Assembly: GCA_030180135.1 (NCBI GenBank) | Contig: CM058232.1 | Span: forward strand, 62,641,330-62,705,329 | Source: Orychophragmus violaceus | Lineage: Eukaryota > Streptophyta > Magnoliopsida > Brassicales > Brassicaceae | Direction: 5' to 3' | Length of the DNA stretch: 64,000 bases | In this document: piece by piece, positions 34,189 through 44,592 of the stretch | Layout: the number at the start of each line of letters is the position of its first letter | Numbering within the stretch: the stretch's first letter is position 1 | Notes under the pieces: model-generated | What the model was told of the DNA's origin: nothing | The model's database searches: none | What the model saw: only the letters and a program-made list of their open reading frames with translations | Made by a program: the position numbers and the translations under genes

Positions 34189-34818
34189 TGTTGGAATTGT
34201 GTCCAGCAATCTCTGTACTGTCTCTATAACGTAAGAGTATGTCAGTGATCAGACATAAGTCATACAATACTGGGGGTCATGATGGCTTGCTAGAGTCCGC
34301 TCATGATCTATAAGTCTTGGACTTATTGCCTTTATTGTATGATCCCATATGGGTCACACGCTTAAGCTAGCAGGAAATAATGTTGAAAGGCATAGCAGAA
34401 GTACGACAAAAGTGCTAGGCATTTGTCGTACTAAGAGAGAATGAATAATGGGTCTGATTAAATGGGATTTAATCAGATTGGGCCCAAAAGCCCAAAAGGG
34501 AAAAAGAAGGCTTTTAATGTCTAAAAGCCAAGTCTCTTCTCCCCAACCCTAAGCCTCCCAGCCGCGATCTCTCTCTCTTTCTGGCGCCTCCCTCAGCTCG
34601 GTCTAGCAACCAGTTTCCTGTGATTGCGTGTGTGAGCCTTTGGAGGATTCATCCCTTGGTGTATCTCCCTGATCTCTGACCTGTTCATCAATTCCGCTGC
34701 AACAAACAGGTAAAAGGTGAGATCATAATGTTTCTGAATAAGAACACCTAGATCTAATGCATGTTTAGGTTGATATCAATATGAGAATTGAATCAGGATC
34801 AACCGAAACAATCCAAGA
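34189..34818 (+). repeat. P 5' LTR
   Basis: 630 bp, starts TGTTGGAATTGTG, ends ATCCAAGA; the end was set by the TSD and by where the two copies diverge. The start is strongly similar to the LTR start of M1. Confidence 0.93.
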
Positions 34819-34819
34819 G

Positions 34820-34831
34820 TGGTATCAGAGC
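34820..34831 (+). other. P primer-binding site
   Basis: TGGTATCAGAGC, perfect initiator tRNA-Met PBS, one base after the LTR. Confidence 0.92.
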
Positions 34832-36496
34832 CATTGGTTCTTAGGTTTCTTGTTTTAGATTCAAGTTTAGGTTGTTTAATCTGCTTAGAATTGTTTTTGA
34901 ATCAATTACTGATAAGATAAAACGATTAAGAATCAGAATTGAACTCTAAACACACAAGAAAAATCGCAAAACATGAGCTATATGACTCAGATTTGCGATC
35001 GGCCGGGTATTGGATCGACCGGCTTGGCCGGTTGGTGATTATGGCCGAGAGGTATGGCCGGTTGGGTCGGGATCGGCTCATGGGCGACTGGATCGGACAC
35101 GACGCACGGACGGATCACGGATCGCGTCGCGTGGTCGATCCGATCAGCCGAGGATCGCACGATCGATAGCGATCGGATCGTCGCGCCTCGTCCCGCCTGC
35201 GATCGTACCGTCTCACGTCCCGAGCTCGTCCCGTCCAGCTGCATCCCGATCGCGTGAGGCTCGGCCGTCCGTGGATCGTGGATTGAACGCGGCTGGTCGG
35301 CTGTGATCGTGTGGACTAGGTCACGGCCATGGATGGTTCGTGACCGGTTCGATTTCGGTTAGCTGGTTCGGTTTAAAACTTGATTAAAATCAACGTTTCG
35401 GTTTAATAAACAGGTTTAATAATTTTATTAAATCTGGTTAAACCGGAATAAGAAATCCAATGTCGAAAGAAATATTGGATTTAGTGCCTAAACCAGGAAT
35501 TTCTAATTTGATTTGGTTGGACCAAATAAATTGAGAAATTCCGGTTTAGTAAATAACCGGTTGACAATTGTGGTCATCGTAGTAATTAAAACTTGGTTAG
35601 ACCAGTTTTAATGAACCAGACCGGTTATGTCAATTAATTGGACAATTGGGTCATGTCTTGGACATGGACCAATTCTTGGGCCTCGGGCCAAGAAGTTAAA
35701 ACAATTGGGCCAGTTAATTGAGTCTTTCTTCAGATTAATTTAAAATCTATTTTATAAAATTATAAAGTCGTTTTTAAATTAATGTTTCCGAAATTTTATA
35801 ATTAGAAAGTTTCTTAAAATAGAATTTTCTGAATTTGCGGGTTTTGGATTTTAAAGGAGTTTCTAAAGTTAGAAAGTTTCCGGTTTTAGAAAGTTTCCAA
35901 TTTTAGAAAGTTTCCAAAAATAGTAGGTTTCCATAAATAGAAAGTTTCCCGAAATAGTAATCTTCTATTTTGGGAATGATTTTAATAAACCTACGAACCT
36001 CAAGTAATATCAAGCGTTGGATGTCTTGTCCAGGCTATGTCAGCTGTCAAAGCCCATTCAATTGCATTCATGGCCTTACAGTGTGAGGATGTCTGCTTTT
36101 GCGTGGGTAAGACGGTTTGTGATTCATAAATGTCATTGGGAGTCCCAGACATTAATGATTACATGACTGTATAGTCCGGTTTTCTTGACTAGGCCATCGG
36201 GAGTCCCGGGCCTTGAGACATCAGAGTGGATTGGGCCTCGGGCCCAGATTCACAACCAAGAGTTATATCACGGATATAATTAGCCGATATAGGGCTTACC
36301 GATATAAGCTAAGGTTGGGTGACGGCCAGTGGCCCACTTTGATCTTAGTTATATGTGGATCTTGGAATCATTATATTCTATTGAGGGTAACTTAGGTTAT
36401 TGAATATAATGCATGATTAATCATATTAAATTTTAATACGAGATTAGTCATTTTGAACATAATAACTAATAACCTTTTTATTTATATATTTCAGAT
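34832..36496 (+). other. P 5' leader with a GC-rich GATCGG cluster
   Basis: 1.66 kb between PBS and gag. 34990-35320 is strikingly rich in CG and in GATCG words (GATCGG, CGATCG, CGATCC), unlike the AT-rich DNA around it. Several 60-100 codon frames arise from this composition and show no domain. 35,790-35,970 repeats GGAAACTTTC-type units as in M1 (mirror strand). 36,060-36,380 matches the gag-proximal leader of M1 (8365-8700). Confidence 0.75.
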
Positions 36497-39400
36497 ATGA
36501 CTACTACAAGCACACAAAACACATTCTCGATCCGGTCTGTTCTCGAGAAGGAGAAGCTGACTGGAACGAACTTCCTGACATGGTCAAGGAACTTGAGGCT
36601 GGTCCTCAAGCAGGAGAAGAAGGATTATGTCCTTCGAGATCCCCTCCCCGAGAGGCCTCTTGCCAATGCTGCCAGGACTCTGCACAATGCTTGGGAAAAG
36701 CATTCGTCAGATGAAAATGATGTTTATTGCCTGATGTTGGTGACAATGACTCCAGAGCTGCAAAAGCAGTTCGAAAGTGTGTTGTCTCCAATCGAGATCA
36801 TGGCAAGCCTGAAATCGCTTTTTCAGGAGCAGGCTAGGACCGAGAGGTTCCAGACAGTTAAGAACCTCTTGGACTGTAAGTTGGCTGCGAATGCGGCAGT
36901 GAGTCCTCATGTGTTGAAGATGATGGGTTATCTCGATCATCTTCACAAACTCGACTGCCCAATCAGCCAGGAACTTGCCTGCGACATCATTCTGCAGTCT
37001 TTACCTGCAAGCTATGATCAGTTCATTCTGAACTTTAACATGCATGGCTTGAGTAAGACACTGCCTGAGCTTCACGGAATGCTCAAGACTGCAGAGCCCA
37101 ACTTGAAGAAACCCGCCAAGGACCCCAATGTACTTATGGTACAAAAGGGCAAGGGGTTTAAGAAGTCTTCTGCTAAGGATAAGGGAAAGGCCAAGGGTGT
37201 CCAAGTCGAGGACAAGGACACGCCAAAGCCCAAGCCCAAGTCCAAGGCTGGGCCTACTGACATGTGCAGGTTCTGCAAAGAACTGGGGCATTGGAGAAGA
37301 GATTGCAAGAAATTCCAGGAAGGTCTAAAGGAATTAAAGAAGAAGACTTTCGAGACTTCTTCATCAGGTATTTTTGTTATAGAAGTTAATACAACTACTT
37401 CTGATAATACCTCATGGGTCATGGATACTGGTTGTGGGGCTCATATTTGTACTAATATGCAGGCACTCAGCAACAGTAGAAGGCTGAAGCAAGGACAAGT
37501 GGAACTACGAGTTGGGAATGGAGCGAAAGTTTCAGCACTAGCTGTAGGAACTTACTTGTTGTCTTTACCTTCGGGATTGATTTTAGAACTTAATAATTGT
37601 TATTTTGTACCTGCTATAAGCAGAAATATTATTTCAATTTCTTTGTTGGATTTGGAAGGTTATGATTTTTCAGTTAAGAATAAATTATGTTCCTTCAATC
37701 GCAACAATTTGTTCTATGGTTCTGCCCCTCTTACGAATGGGCTTTACATACTCGATCAATCCGCGCCAATTTATAACATTAATACAAGACGGTTTAAACC
37801 TAATGAGGAAAACCGAACGTTTCTATGGCATTGTCGTTTAGGGCACATCAGCGAGAAACGCATCAAGAGGCTCCATTCGAATGGACTTCTTGGCTCATTT
37901 GACTTTGAGTCATGTGAGAAATGCGAATCCTGCATGATGGGCAAAATGACACGGGCCCCCTTTAATAAACCTAACGAGAGGGCCAGTGACTTATTGGGCC
38001 TGATACACACTGATGTGTGTGGCCCAATGTCCACTAATGCAAGAGGAAACTATCAGTACTTCATTACCTTCACTGATGATTTCAGTAGGTATGGATATGT
38101 TTATTTGATGAAACATAAGTCTGAATCTTTTGAAAAGTTCAGAGAATTCCAAAATGAAGTACAGAACCAACTTGGCAAAAGCATTAAGGCTCTTCGGTCC
38201 GACCGAGGAGGAGAATACTTAAGCCAAGAATTCAGTGATCATCTGAGAGAGTGTGGGATCGTATCCCAACTCACTCCTCCTGGAACACCTCAATGGAATG
38301 GTGTGTCTGAGAGGAGAAATCGGACCTTATTGGATATGGTTCGATCTATGATGAGTCACACAGACCTTCCAATATCCCTTTGGGGATATGCTCTGCTAAC
38401 AGCAGTGTTCACTCTAAATAGAGCGCCATCAAAAGCAGTAGCAAAGACACCATATGAATTATGGACTGGAGAAGCTCCAGTGCTGTCTTATCTAAGAATT
38501 TGGGGTTGTGAAGCCTATGTTAAGAGATTAATCTCAGATAAGCTTACACCAAAATCTGATAAATGCTACTTCATTGGTTATCCACGGGAAACCAAGGCTT
38601 ATTACTTCTATCTACGTTCCGAGAACAAGATTTTTGTTGCCCGGGATTGTAACTTTCTTGAGAGGGAGTTTCTCTCTAAGAAAGACAGTGGGAGTAAGGT
38701 ACTGCTTGAAGAAATTCAAGATGAACAGGAAACTGCTCAACCTAATGAGGAAGAGCAGCAGGAGGATCTACAAGAAATTGTAGAGCCTGAACCTGTAGTA
38801 CCTGAAGTTCGAAGATCCGGGAGGATCCGTCACGAACCCGAGAGATATCAGGGATTCCTCGTGACTGACTGTCATGATCTTTTGATCATTGATGGTGATG
38901 AACCTTCGAACTTCAATCAAGCCATGATGGGCCCAGATTCCTCTAAGTGGCGCAAGGCCACTGATTCCGAAATGGACTCCATGTCGGTCAACCAAGTCTT
39001 TTCGTTGGTTGACTTACCCGCTGGTGTAAAAGCCATCGAGTGCAAATGGATCTTCAAGAAGAAGATTGACGTGGATGGAAATGTCCAGATTTATAAAGCC
39101 AGGTTGGTGGCAAAAGGTTTCAGACAAGTTCACGGTGTGGACTACGATGAAACCTATTCACCGGTGGCTATGATGAAATCTATTCGGATTCTACTAGCAA
39201 CTGCAGCTTTTCATGATTATGAAATTTGGCAGATGGACGTGAAAACCGCCTTCCTGAATGGTATTCTGGAAGAGGATGTGTATATGACGCAACCTGACGG
39301 TTACATAGATCCAAAGAATGCTGGGAAAGTATGCAAGCTTCATAAATCCATTTATGGATTGAAGCAAGCATCGAGGAGCTGGAATCTTCGTTTTGATGAA

Positions 39401-40475
39401 GCGATCAAGCAATTTGACTTTATCAGAAACGAAGAAGAACAATGCGTGTATAAGAAAACTAGTGGGAGCAAAATCGTTTTTTTTTATTCTGTATGTTGAT
39501 GACATACTACTTCTCGGAAACGACGTTCCAATGCTGAAGTCTGTAAAAGACTGGCTTGGAAGTTGTTTTTCCATGAAAGACATGGGTGAAGCCGCATACG
39601 TTCTTGGAATTAGGATCTATCGGGATAGACCTAAGAGGCTGATAGGCTTGTGTCAAGACTCATACATTGACAAAGTCCTACAAAGATTCAGCATGAAAGA
39701 TTCCAAGAAGGGCTTCACGCCAATGGTACATGGCACAACGCTAAGCAAGAAGCAGAGCCCTACGTCGGCTGCTGAGCTTGAGCGCATGAAGAATATTCCT
39801 TATGCATCTGCAATAGGATCTGTCATGTATGCCATGATCTGTACTCGTCCTGATGTTGCTTATGCATTGAGCATGACGAGTAGATACCAGTCAAATCCAG
39901 GTGAAAACCATTGGATTGCCGTAAAGAATATCTTGAAGTATCTAAGACATACTAAGGATAAATTCTTGGTGTACGGTGGAAGTGATGTGCTTAAAGTCAG
40001 TGGATTCACGGACGCAAGTTTCCAGACAGACACAGATGATTTCCGGTCACAGTCCGGTTATGTCTTTTGTCTGAATGGCGGTGCAGTAAGTTGGAGAAGC
40101 TCCAAGCAGGACACCGTTGCTGATTCCACTACAGAAGCTGAATATATCGCCGCCTCGGAAGCAGCGAAGGAAGCTGTTTGGATACGAAAGTTCATTATGG
40201 AACTAGGTGTGATACCAGATGCGGCTGAGCCTCTGGCACTGTTTTGTGACAACAATGGTGCTATAGCTCAGGCAAAGGAACCAAGATCACACCAGAAATC
40301 CAAGCATGTTCAAAGAAGATATCACTTGATACGTGACATCATTAATAGAAAGGAAGTCAAGATCAGCCGAGTTCCGACAGATGATAATGTCGCTGATCCG
40401 TTGACAAAGCCACTCCCAAGGCCTAAGCTCGAGTTCCTAACTGAAGCTGTAGGCATTAGAAACATTGAAATGTAA
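36497..40475 (+). pseudogene. P gag-pol polyprotein, single frameshift in RT
   Basis: Frame 1 runs 36497-39499 (1000 codons); the rest continues in another frame to 40475. Gag has 'LTGTNFLTWSRNLRLVLKQ' near the start and zinc knuckle CRFCKELGHWRRDC at about 257-270. The protease motif is DTG at about 310-312. Integrase has an HHCC motif near 445-480 and a D,D35E triad near D506, D569 and E605. RT has KWIFKKKIDVDG and MDVKTAFLNG, then YVDDILLLGND after the shift. RNase H has DSTTEAEYIAASEAAKEAVW. The shift is in a run of nine T (39477-39485); frame agreement needs one base fewer. It could be a true mutation or an assembly error in the homopolymer. Confidence 0.92.
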
Positions 40476-41320
40476 TCTAAATTTGAGTGGGAGTTTTGTG
40501 AGCTTTATTTTAGTTATTTGATATGTTCTTGTAAAACATTATTATTTATGTTTTAATGAAATTATTATTTCAAGATTATTTTAACTGTGATGAAATAATC
40601 GTTCCAAAATGATATGAACCATTTTATAGGTCATCGAAGTAAATGATTTGATCTTGAGTCATCGAAGTCATTTAGCTTGATCATGAGATCCTATATTTGA
40701 TAAATGTTTTATATCATCCTGTCCCTAGTCGAAGGTTGTTGAAATTGGAACACCAACAACCGTGTAAGACTGGATTGGTACGTGACTTATGACAAAGTCT
40801 CAGTGTGTCATAGATGCTCGGCATCAAAGTCAGTACATAGGTGTATGTTGGGAACATACGACCGGACAAGACCCGCTATTAAGAACTCTTCAGGATATTT
40901 ATATCTGTGTCATAAGAGATTCTTACTACGACTATAGAGTATAGTCCTTAGACCTGAGTTCACATGCATGTGACTGCACATGGACTGATGTACTTTGATC
41001 ATTGTCTAACGCTATCATTCTGTGATAGTTATAAGGACCTTGTTTGGGTACATCATGAAATGAGTAGTTTACAGTGATGGAACAAGATGGGATTTGTCCC
41101 TCCAATATAAATGGAGTGAATATCTCTAGGCCAATCGGAGATTTGAATACTGGAAAACGCATGGCCATGCTCAAACGGACTTTCCCGAGTCGTTTGTATT
41201 GTCAGTATCAAATCAGAGTCCGATGAACAAGATTAGGCTTTATAAGGATGACACTAATCTTGCCTTATGACTAATCGAGATATTGAGACGAAAGGGATTA
41301 TGAATACAGAGATTCCAGTT
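40476..41320 (+). other. P 3' noncoding block
   Basis: 845 bases between the pol stop and PPT, unusually long for a Copia element and conserved in M1 and C. It contains an 80-codon antisense frame (40932-41174, minus strand) similar to the one in M1. Followed by PPT CAAGTGGGAGAT. Confidence 0.7.
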
Positions 41321-41332
41321 CAAGTGGGAGAT
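41321..41332 (+). other. P polypurine tract
   Basis: CAAGTGGGAGAT directly before the 3' LTR, identical to the tract of M1 and C. Confidence 0.88.
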
Positions 41333-41962
41333 TGTTGGAATTGTGTCCAGCAATCTCTGTACTGTCTCTATAACGTAAGAGTATGTCAGTGATCAGACAT
41401 AAGTCATACAATACTGGGGGTCATGATGGCTTGCTAGAGTCCGCTCATGATCTATAAGTCTTGGACTTATTGCCTTTATTGTATGATCCCATATGGGTCA
41501 CACGCTTAAGCTAGCAGGAAATAATGTTGAAAGGCATAGCAGAAGTACGACAAAAGTGCTAGGCATTTGTCGTACTAAGAGAGAATGAATAATGGGTCTG
41601 ATTAAATGGGATTTAATCAGATTGGGCCCAAAAGCCCAAAAGGGAAAAAGAAGGCTTTTAATGTCTAAAAGCCAAGTCTCTTCTCCCCAACCCTAAGCCT
41701 CCCAGCCGCGATCTCTCTCTCTTTCTGGCGCCTCCCTCAGCTCGGTCTAGCAACCAGTTTCCTGTGATTGCGTGTGTGAGCCTTTGGAGGATTCATCCCT
41801 TGGTGTATCTCCCTGATCTCTGACCTGTTCATCAATTCCGCTGCAACAAACAGGTAAAAGGTGAGATCATAATGTTTCTGAATAAGAACACCTAGATCTA
41901 ATGCATGTTTAGGTTGATATCAATATGAGAATTGAATCAGGATCAACCGAAACAATCCAAGA
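41333..41962 (+). repeat. P 3' LTR
   Basis: 630 bp. Compared base by base by eye with 34189-34818, I saw no difference. Ends at TSD ATAAG (41963-41967). Confidence 0.93.
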
Positions 41963-41967
41963 ATAAG

Positions 41968-43152
41968 AACCATGGCAAGGGAGATTTTACCTCTTATTTC
42001 ATCGATGAAGGGTATCTCTTTACAGACAAGAGATTGTGCATACCACTAGGTACCTTAAGGGAGCTGCTAACCCGTGAGGCGCATGGAGGACGATTAATGG
42101 GGAACTTTTGAGTATACAAGACTCATGCCATTCTTAAAGAGCACTTCCTTTGGCCTCACCTTAGGAAGACCGTAGAAACTTTCTGTGCAAGATGTATCAC
42201 TTGAAAGAAAGCCAAATCCAGAACACACCCCCACATTTTGTATCTTCCTTTACCAATTCCTACTTCCTCTTGGATTGATATTTCTACGAATTTTGTGCTA
42301 GGATTGCCCAAGATCAAGAGCAAGGATTCAATCGTTGTGGTTGTGGATCGCTTTTCCAAGATGGCTCACTTCATCCCATGCAACAAAGCAAATGATGCAA
42401 CTCAAACAGTTGATTTCTTCTTTAAATAGGTGGTGCGTTTGCAAGGAGTTCCAAGAACCATAGTGTATGACCGAGACACAAAGTTCCTTAGCCATTTCTG
42501 GAGAACACTTTGGAGGAAGCTAGGAACCAAGCTTCTCTTTTCCACCACGTACCACCCTAAAACAGATGGGCAAACTGAAGTTTTCAACAGGACATTATCC
42601 ACCCTTATAAGGGCAACAATAGGGAGTAACCTTAAGAAATGGTTTGAGGCTATACCATTTGTTGTTTGCTTCAATATAACTTGTCACTCGGCTACTCTTA
42701 TGTCTCCTTTTCAGGTTGTCTATGGATTCAACCCACTCACACCATTGGACCTCAGTCCACTTCCACCAGCAGCATACATCAACAAGGATGGAGAAAAGAA
42801 GGTTGACTTTGTTAAGAGACTTCACTAAACCAAAAGACTAGAGAGAACATAGAGAAGAAAACCGAGCATTACAAACTACATGCTGACAAGGGCAAGAGGA
42901 TGTGACCTTTGAAGTTGGAGAATGGGTGTGGCTGCACATGAGGCCAGAAAGGTTCCCAAACAAAATGAAGAACAATCTTGCACCGAGAGGAGATGGTCTT
43001 TTCAAGATCCTAGAGAAGATCAATGACAATGCCTGCAAGCTTAAGCTAGCAGGTGAGTTTAATGTGTTATCCACGTTTAATGTTACAGACTTATCTCCTT
43101 TTGATTCAAATGATCCAGTTTTGAGGAAAATACCTCTTGAAAAAGGAGGGAG
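41968..43152 (+). pseudogene. D integrase remnant
   Basis: Resumes right after P's TSD: 'FIDEGYLFTDKRLCIP', then LLTREAHGGRLMGNF followed by a stop near 42107. The integrase zinc motif (CARCITCKKAK) shows a TGA at 42202-42204. The core has WIDISTNFVLGLP and VVDRFSKMAHFIPC, a stop near 42427, then VYDRDTKFLSHFW and STTYHPKTDGQTEVFNRTL. A stop at 42826-42828 and a frame change near 42900 precede the C-terminal chromo-like tail (VWLHMRPERFPNKMK). The PPT follows at about 43140-43152. Confidence 0.85.
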
Positions 43153-43968
43153 TGATGAGGACATGGAACCAAATGCACCTAGATCAAAGGAGATTGTTGC
43201 ACCATTTGTTCCAAGTGGGCCATTAACCAGGAACAAGACCAGGAACATACAGCATAAGTTCAACATGTTCTTGGAGCAGTTGGATAAGCTAGGACCAGAA
43301 GCCAACAACTCAAAAGACACAGAGGCACCATGGCTCATTTCTAAGCGAGGAGATCATCAAATTGGAGTCACTAGCAATCTTGCAAACTATGAGAGCAATG
43401 CGGTCAAGCCATCTATGGAAGTCAAGCTCATTGAGTCTACAATTCCAAATCAAGAAGAACTAGACCAAGTCGTGATGGGAGGTGACCAGGACGGTCCAAC
43501 AATGAAGACATATCTGGTTATCACCTATATGAAGACGTGGCCACTTTTGAAGCTCAAACCAATGGCCAACCTCTCGTGCATCATTCTTGGTCCATTAAGC
43601 ACGGTTTTATCCCAAGTGGTTTTCCTTGCTAAGGTTTTTAATGAGGTAGCTCTTAGGCCCAAACCACAAAAGAGCTTGATTTGCACTTTTGTCATTTACT
43701 ATTCATTTAGTTCTTGTTTTAAACTTTCATTTTCTATAATTTCGAGACTTAAGCTATAAAGGTCTCCTTATAGCCTCTAAGGCATTGACATTTTACCCTA
43801 ATAAGAATTCAGTTCAATAGCTTTAAGCTTTGTGCCTCTCTTCTTCTTCTTCTTCTCGTGAGCCAAGTCCGAGTTGTAGAAGTTCTTGTGATTTATCAAA
43901 AGACTTTCACCTCTACTGTGGTTTACTTCAATCCATCAACGCTTCCATACTATCTCTGATTGAGTAGA
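43153..43968 (+). repeat. D 3' LTR
   Basis: Starts TGATGAGGACATGG after the PPT. The pol frame continues into it for about 200 codons. Includes the shared TTTTATCCC...AATGAGGTA motif (43603-43648). Right end estimated from where similarity to the 5' copy stops. Confidence 0.75.
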
Positions 43969-44592
43969 AAGAGCCCAAGTGCCATCTATTCAATTAACCA
44001 ATCTCGGATCCAGCTTCTTAAGCCTTTGAAACCAAACGTGTATCACTATGTCACCACTATGCATTTATATTTCCGGTCACTTGTCTAGAGAGAGCTTCAT
44101 TGTTAAGCGTCTTTGACTTGGAGCAGTTGAAAGATATGTGGTCCACCGGAAAATGATTTGCAACATCATGCGAATCAGGACAAAACAGAGGGAAAGATCA
44201 TATGGTGATTGCAGGAATAGTAACACTTCTTTCGAACCTCTCAAAATAGCGCACCAGCGATCGGACAAATGTAAAATCATGGGCCAAGTGAATGGATGAT
44301 AAATCAACGGTCGGAACGTTACATATATATTTCATGGATAATACATGTTATTTTCAAATAATTTGAGATACTTCCCGCTTTTAGATGTTCTGAATCTCAT
44401 GTAAGAAAATCGCAAAGCAAGTCATATATATATTATTATTTTTTAGTAACTAGGTATTATTATATTTCTTCCAACCGAAATATATTATATCTCTTGTTTT
44501 TTTCTCTTTTTGTTACATAAAGTTTAAATGTAATGCGAGCAGAATACGTAGCTTATCTTGTTGATTTGGACTCATGGGAACCCAAGAAATAC
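43969..44592. other. Intergenic region downstream of the H+-ATPase gene
   Basis: About 620 bases between gypsy D and the stop codon of the H+-ATPase gene. It should hold that gene's 3' UTR (minus strand, below 44593). The 76-codon frame at 44077-44307 shows no domain I recognise. AT-rich from 44330 on. Confidence 0.6.

Larger units (their letters stand above)
34189..41962 (+). mobile_element. P: young, nearly intact Copia-type LTR retrotransposon
   Basis: 7774 bp, LTRs 34189-34818 and 41333-41962 (630 bp each, identical by eye), TSD ATAAG (34184-34188 and 41963-41967). PBS at 34820-34831 (TGGTATCAGAGC), PPT at 41321-41332. It lies in gypsy D in the same orientation. Gag, protease, integrase, RT and RNase H are all present with their key residues. 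The one lesion I see is a single-base frameshift in a T run just before the RT active site. The identical LTRs mean the insertion is very recent. Confidence 0.96.
29990..43968 (+). mobile_element. D: plus-strand Ty3/gypsy element with Copia P inside it
   Basis: LTRs begin TGATGAGGACATGG at 29990 and 43153; the second follows the PPT AAAAAGGAGGGAG. Similarity between the copies ends near 30830 and 43968, so LTRs are about 820-840 bp. The right edge and TSD are not certain (left flank CTATG has no clean partner). Internal order is gag, protease, a foreign 1.2-kb insert, RT/RNase H, Copia P, then integrase. All coding parts are damaged and the RT core is deleted. Confidence 0.85.

Noticed and set aside
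34939..35306. Overlapping 67-98 codon frames on both strands in the P leader
   Set aside because: They come from CG-rich repeated GATCG composition, which lacks stop codons. Nothing else supports coding.
36606..37422. Minus-strand frames of 79-116 codons opposite P gag
   Set aside because: They are shadows of the gag-pol frame; no domain and no independent support.
39477..39485. Programmed ribosomal frameshift in P
   Set aside because: The shift is inside RT just before its active site, where no Copia element is known to need one. A homopolymer indel is the simpler reading.
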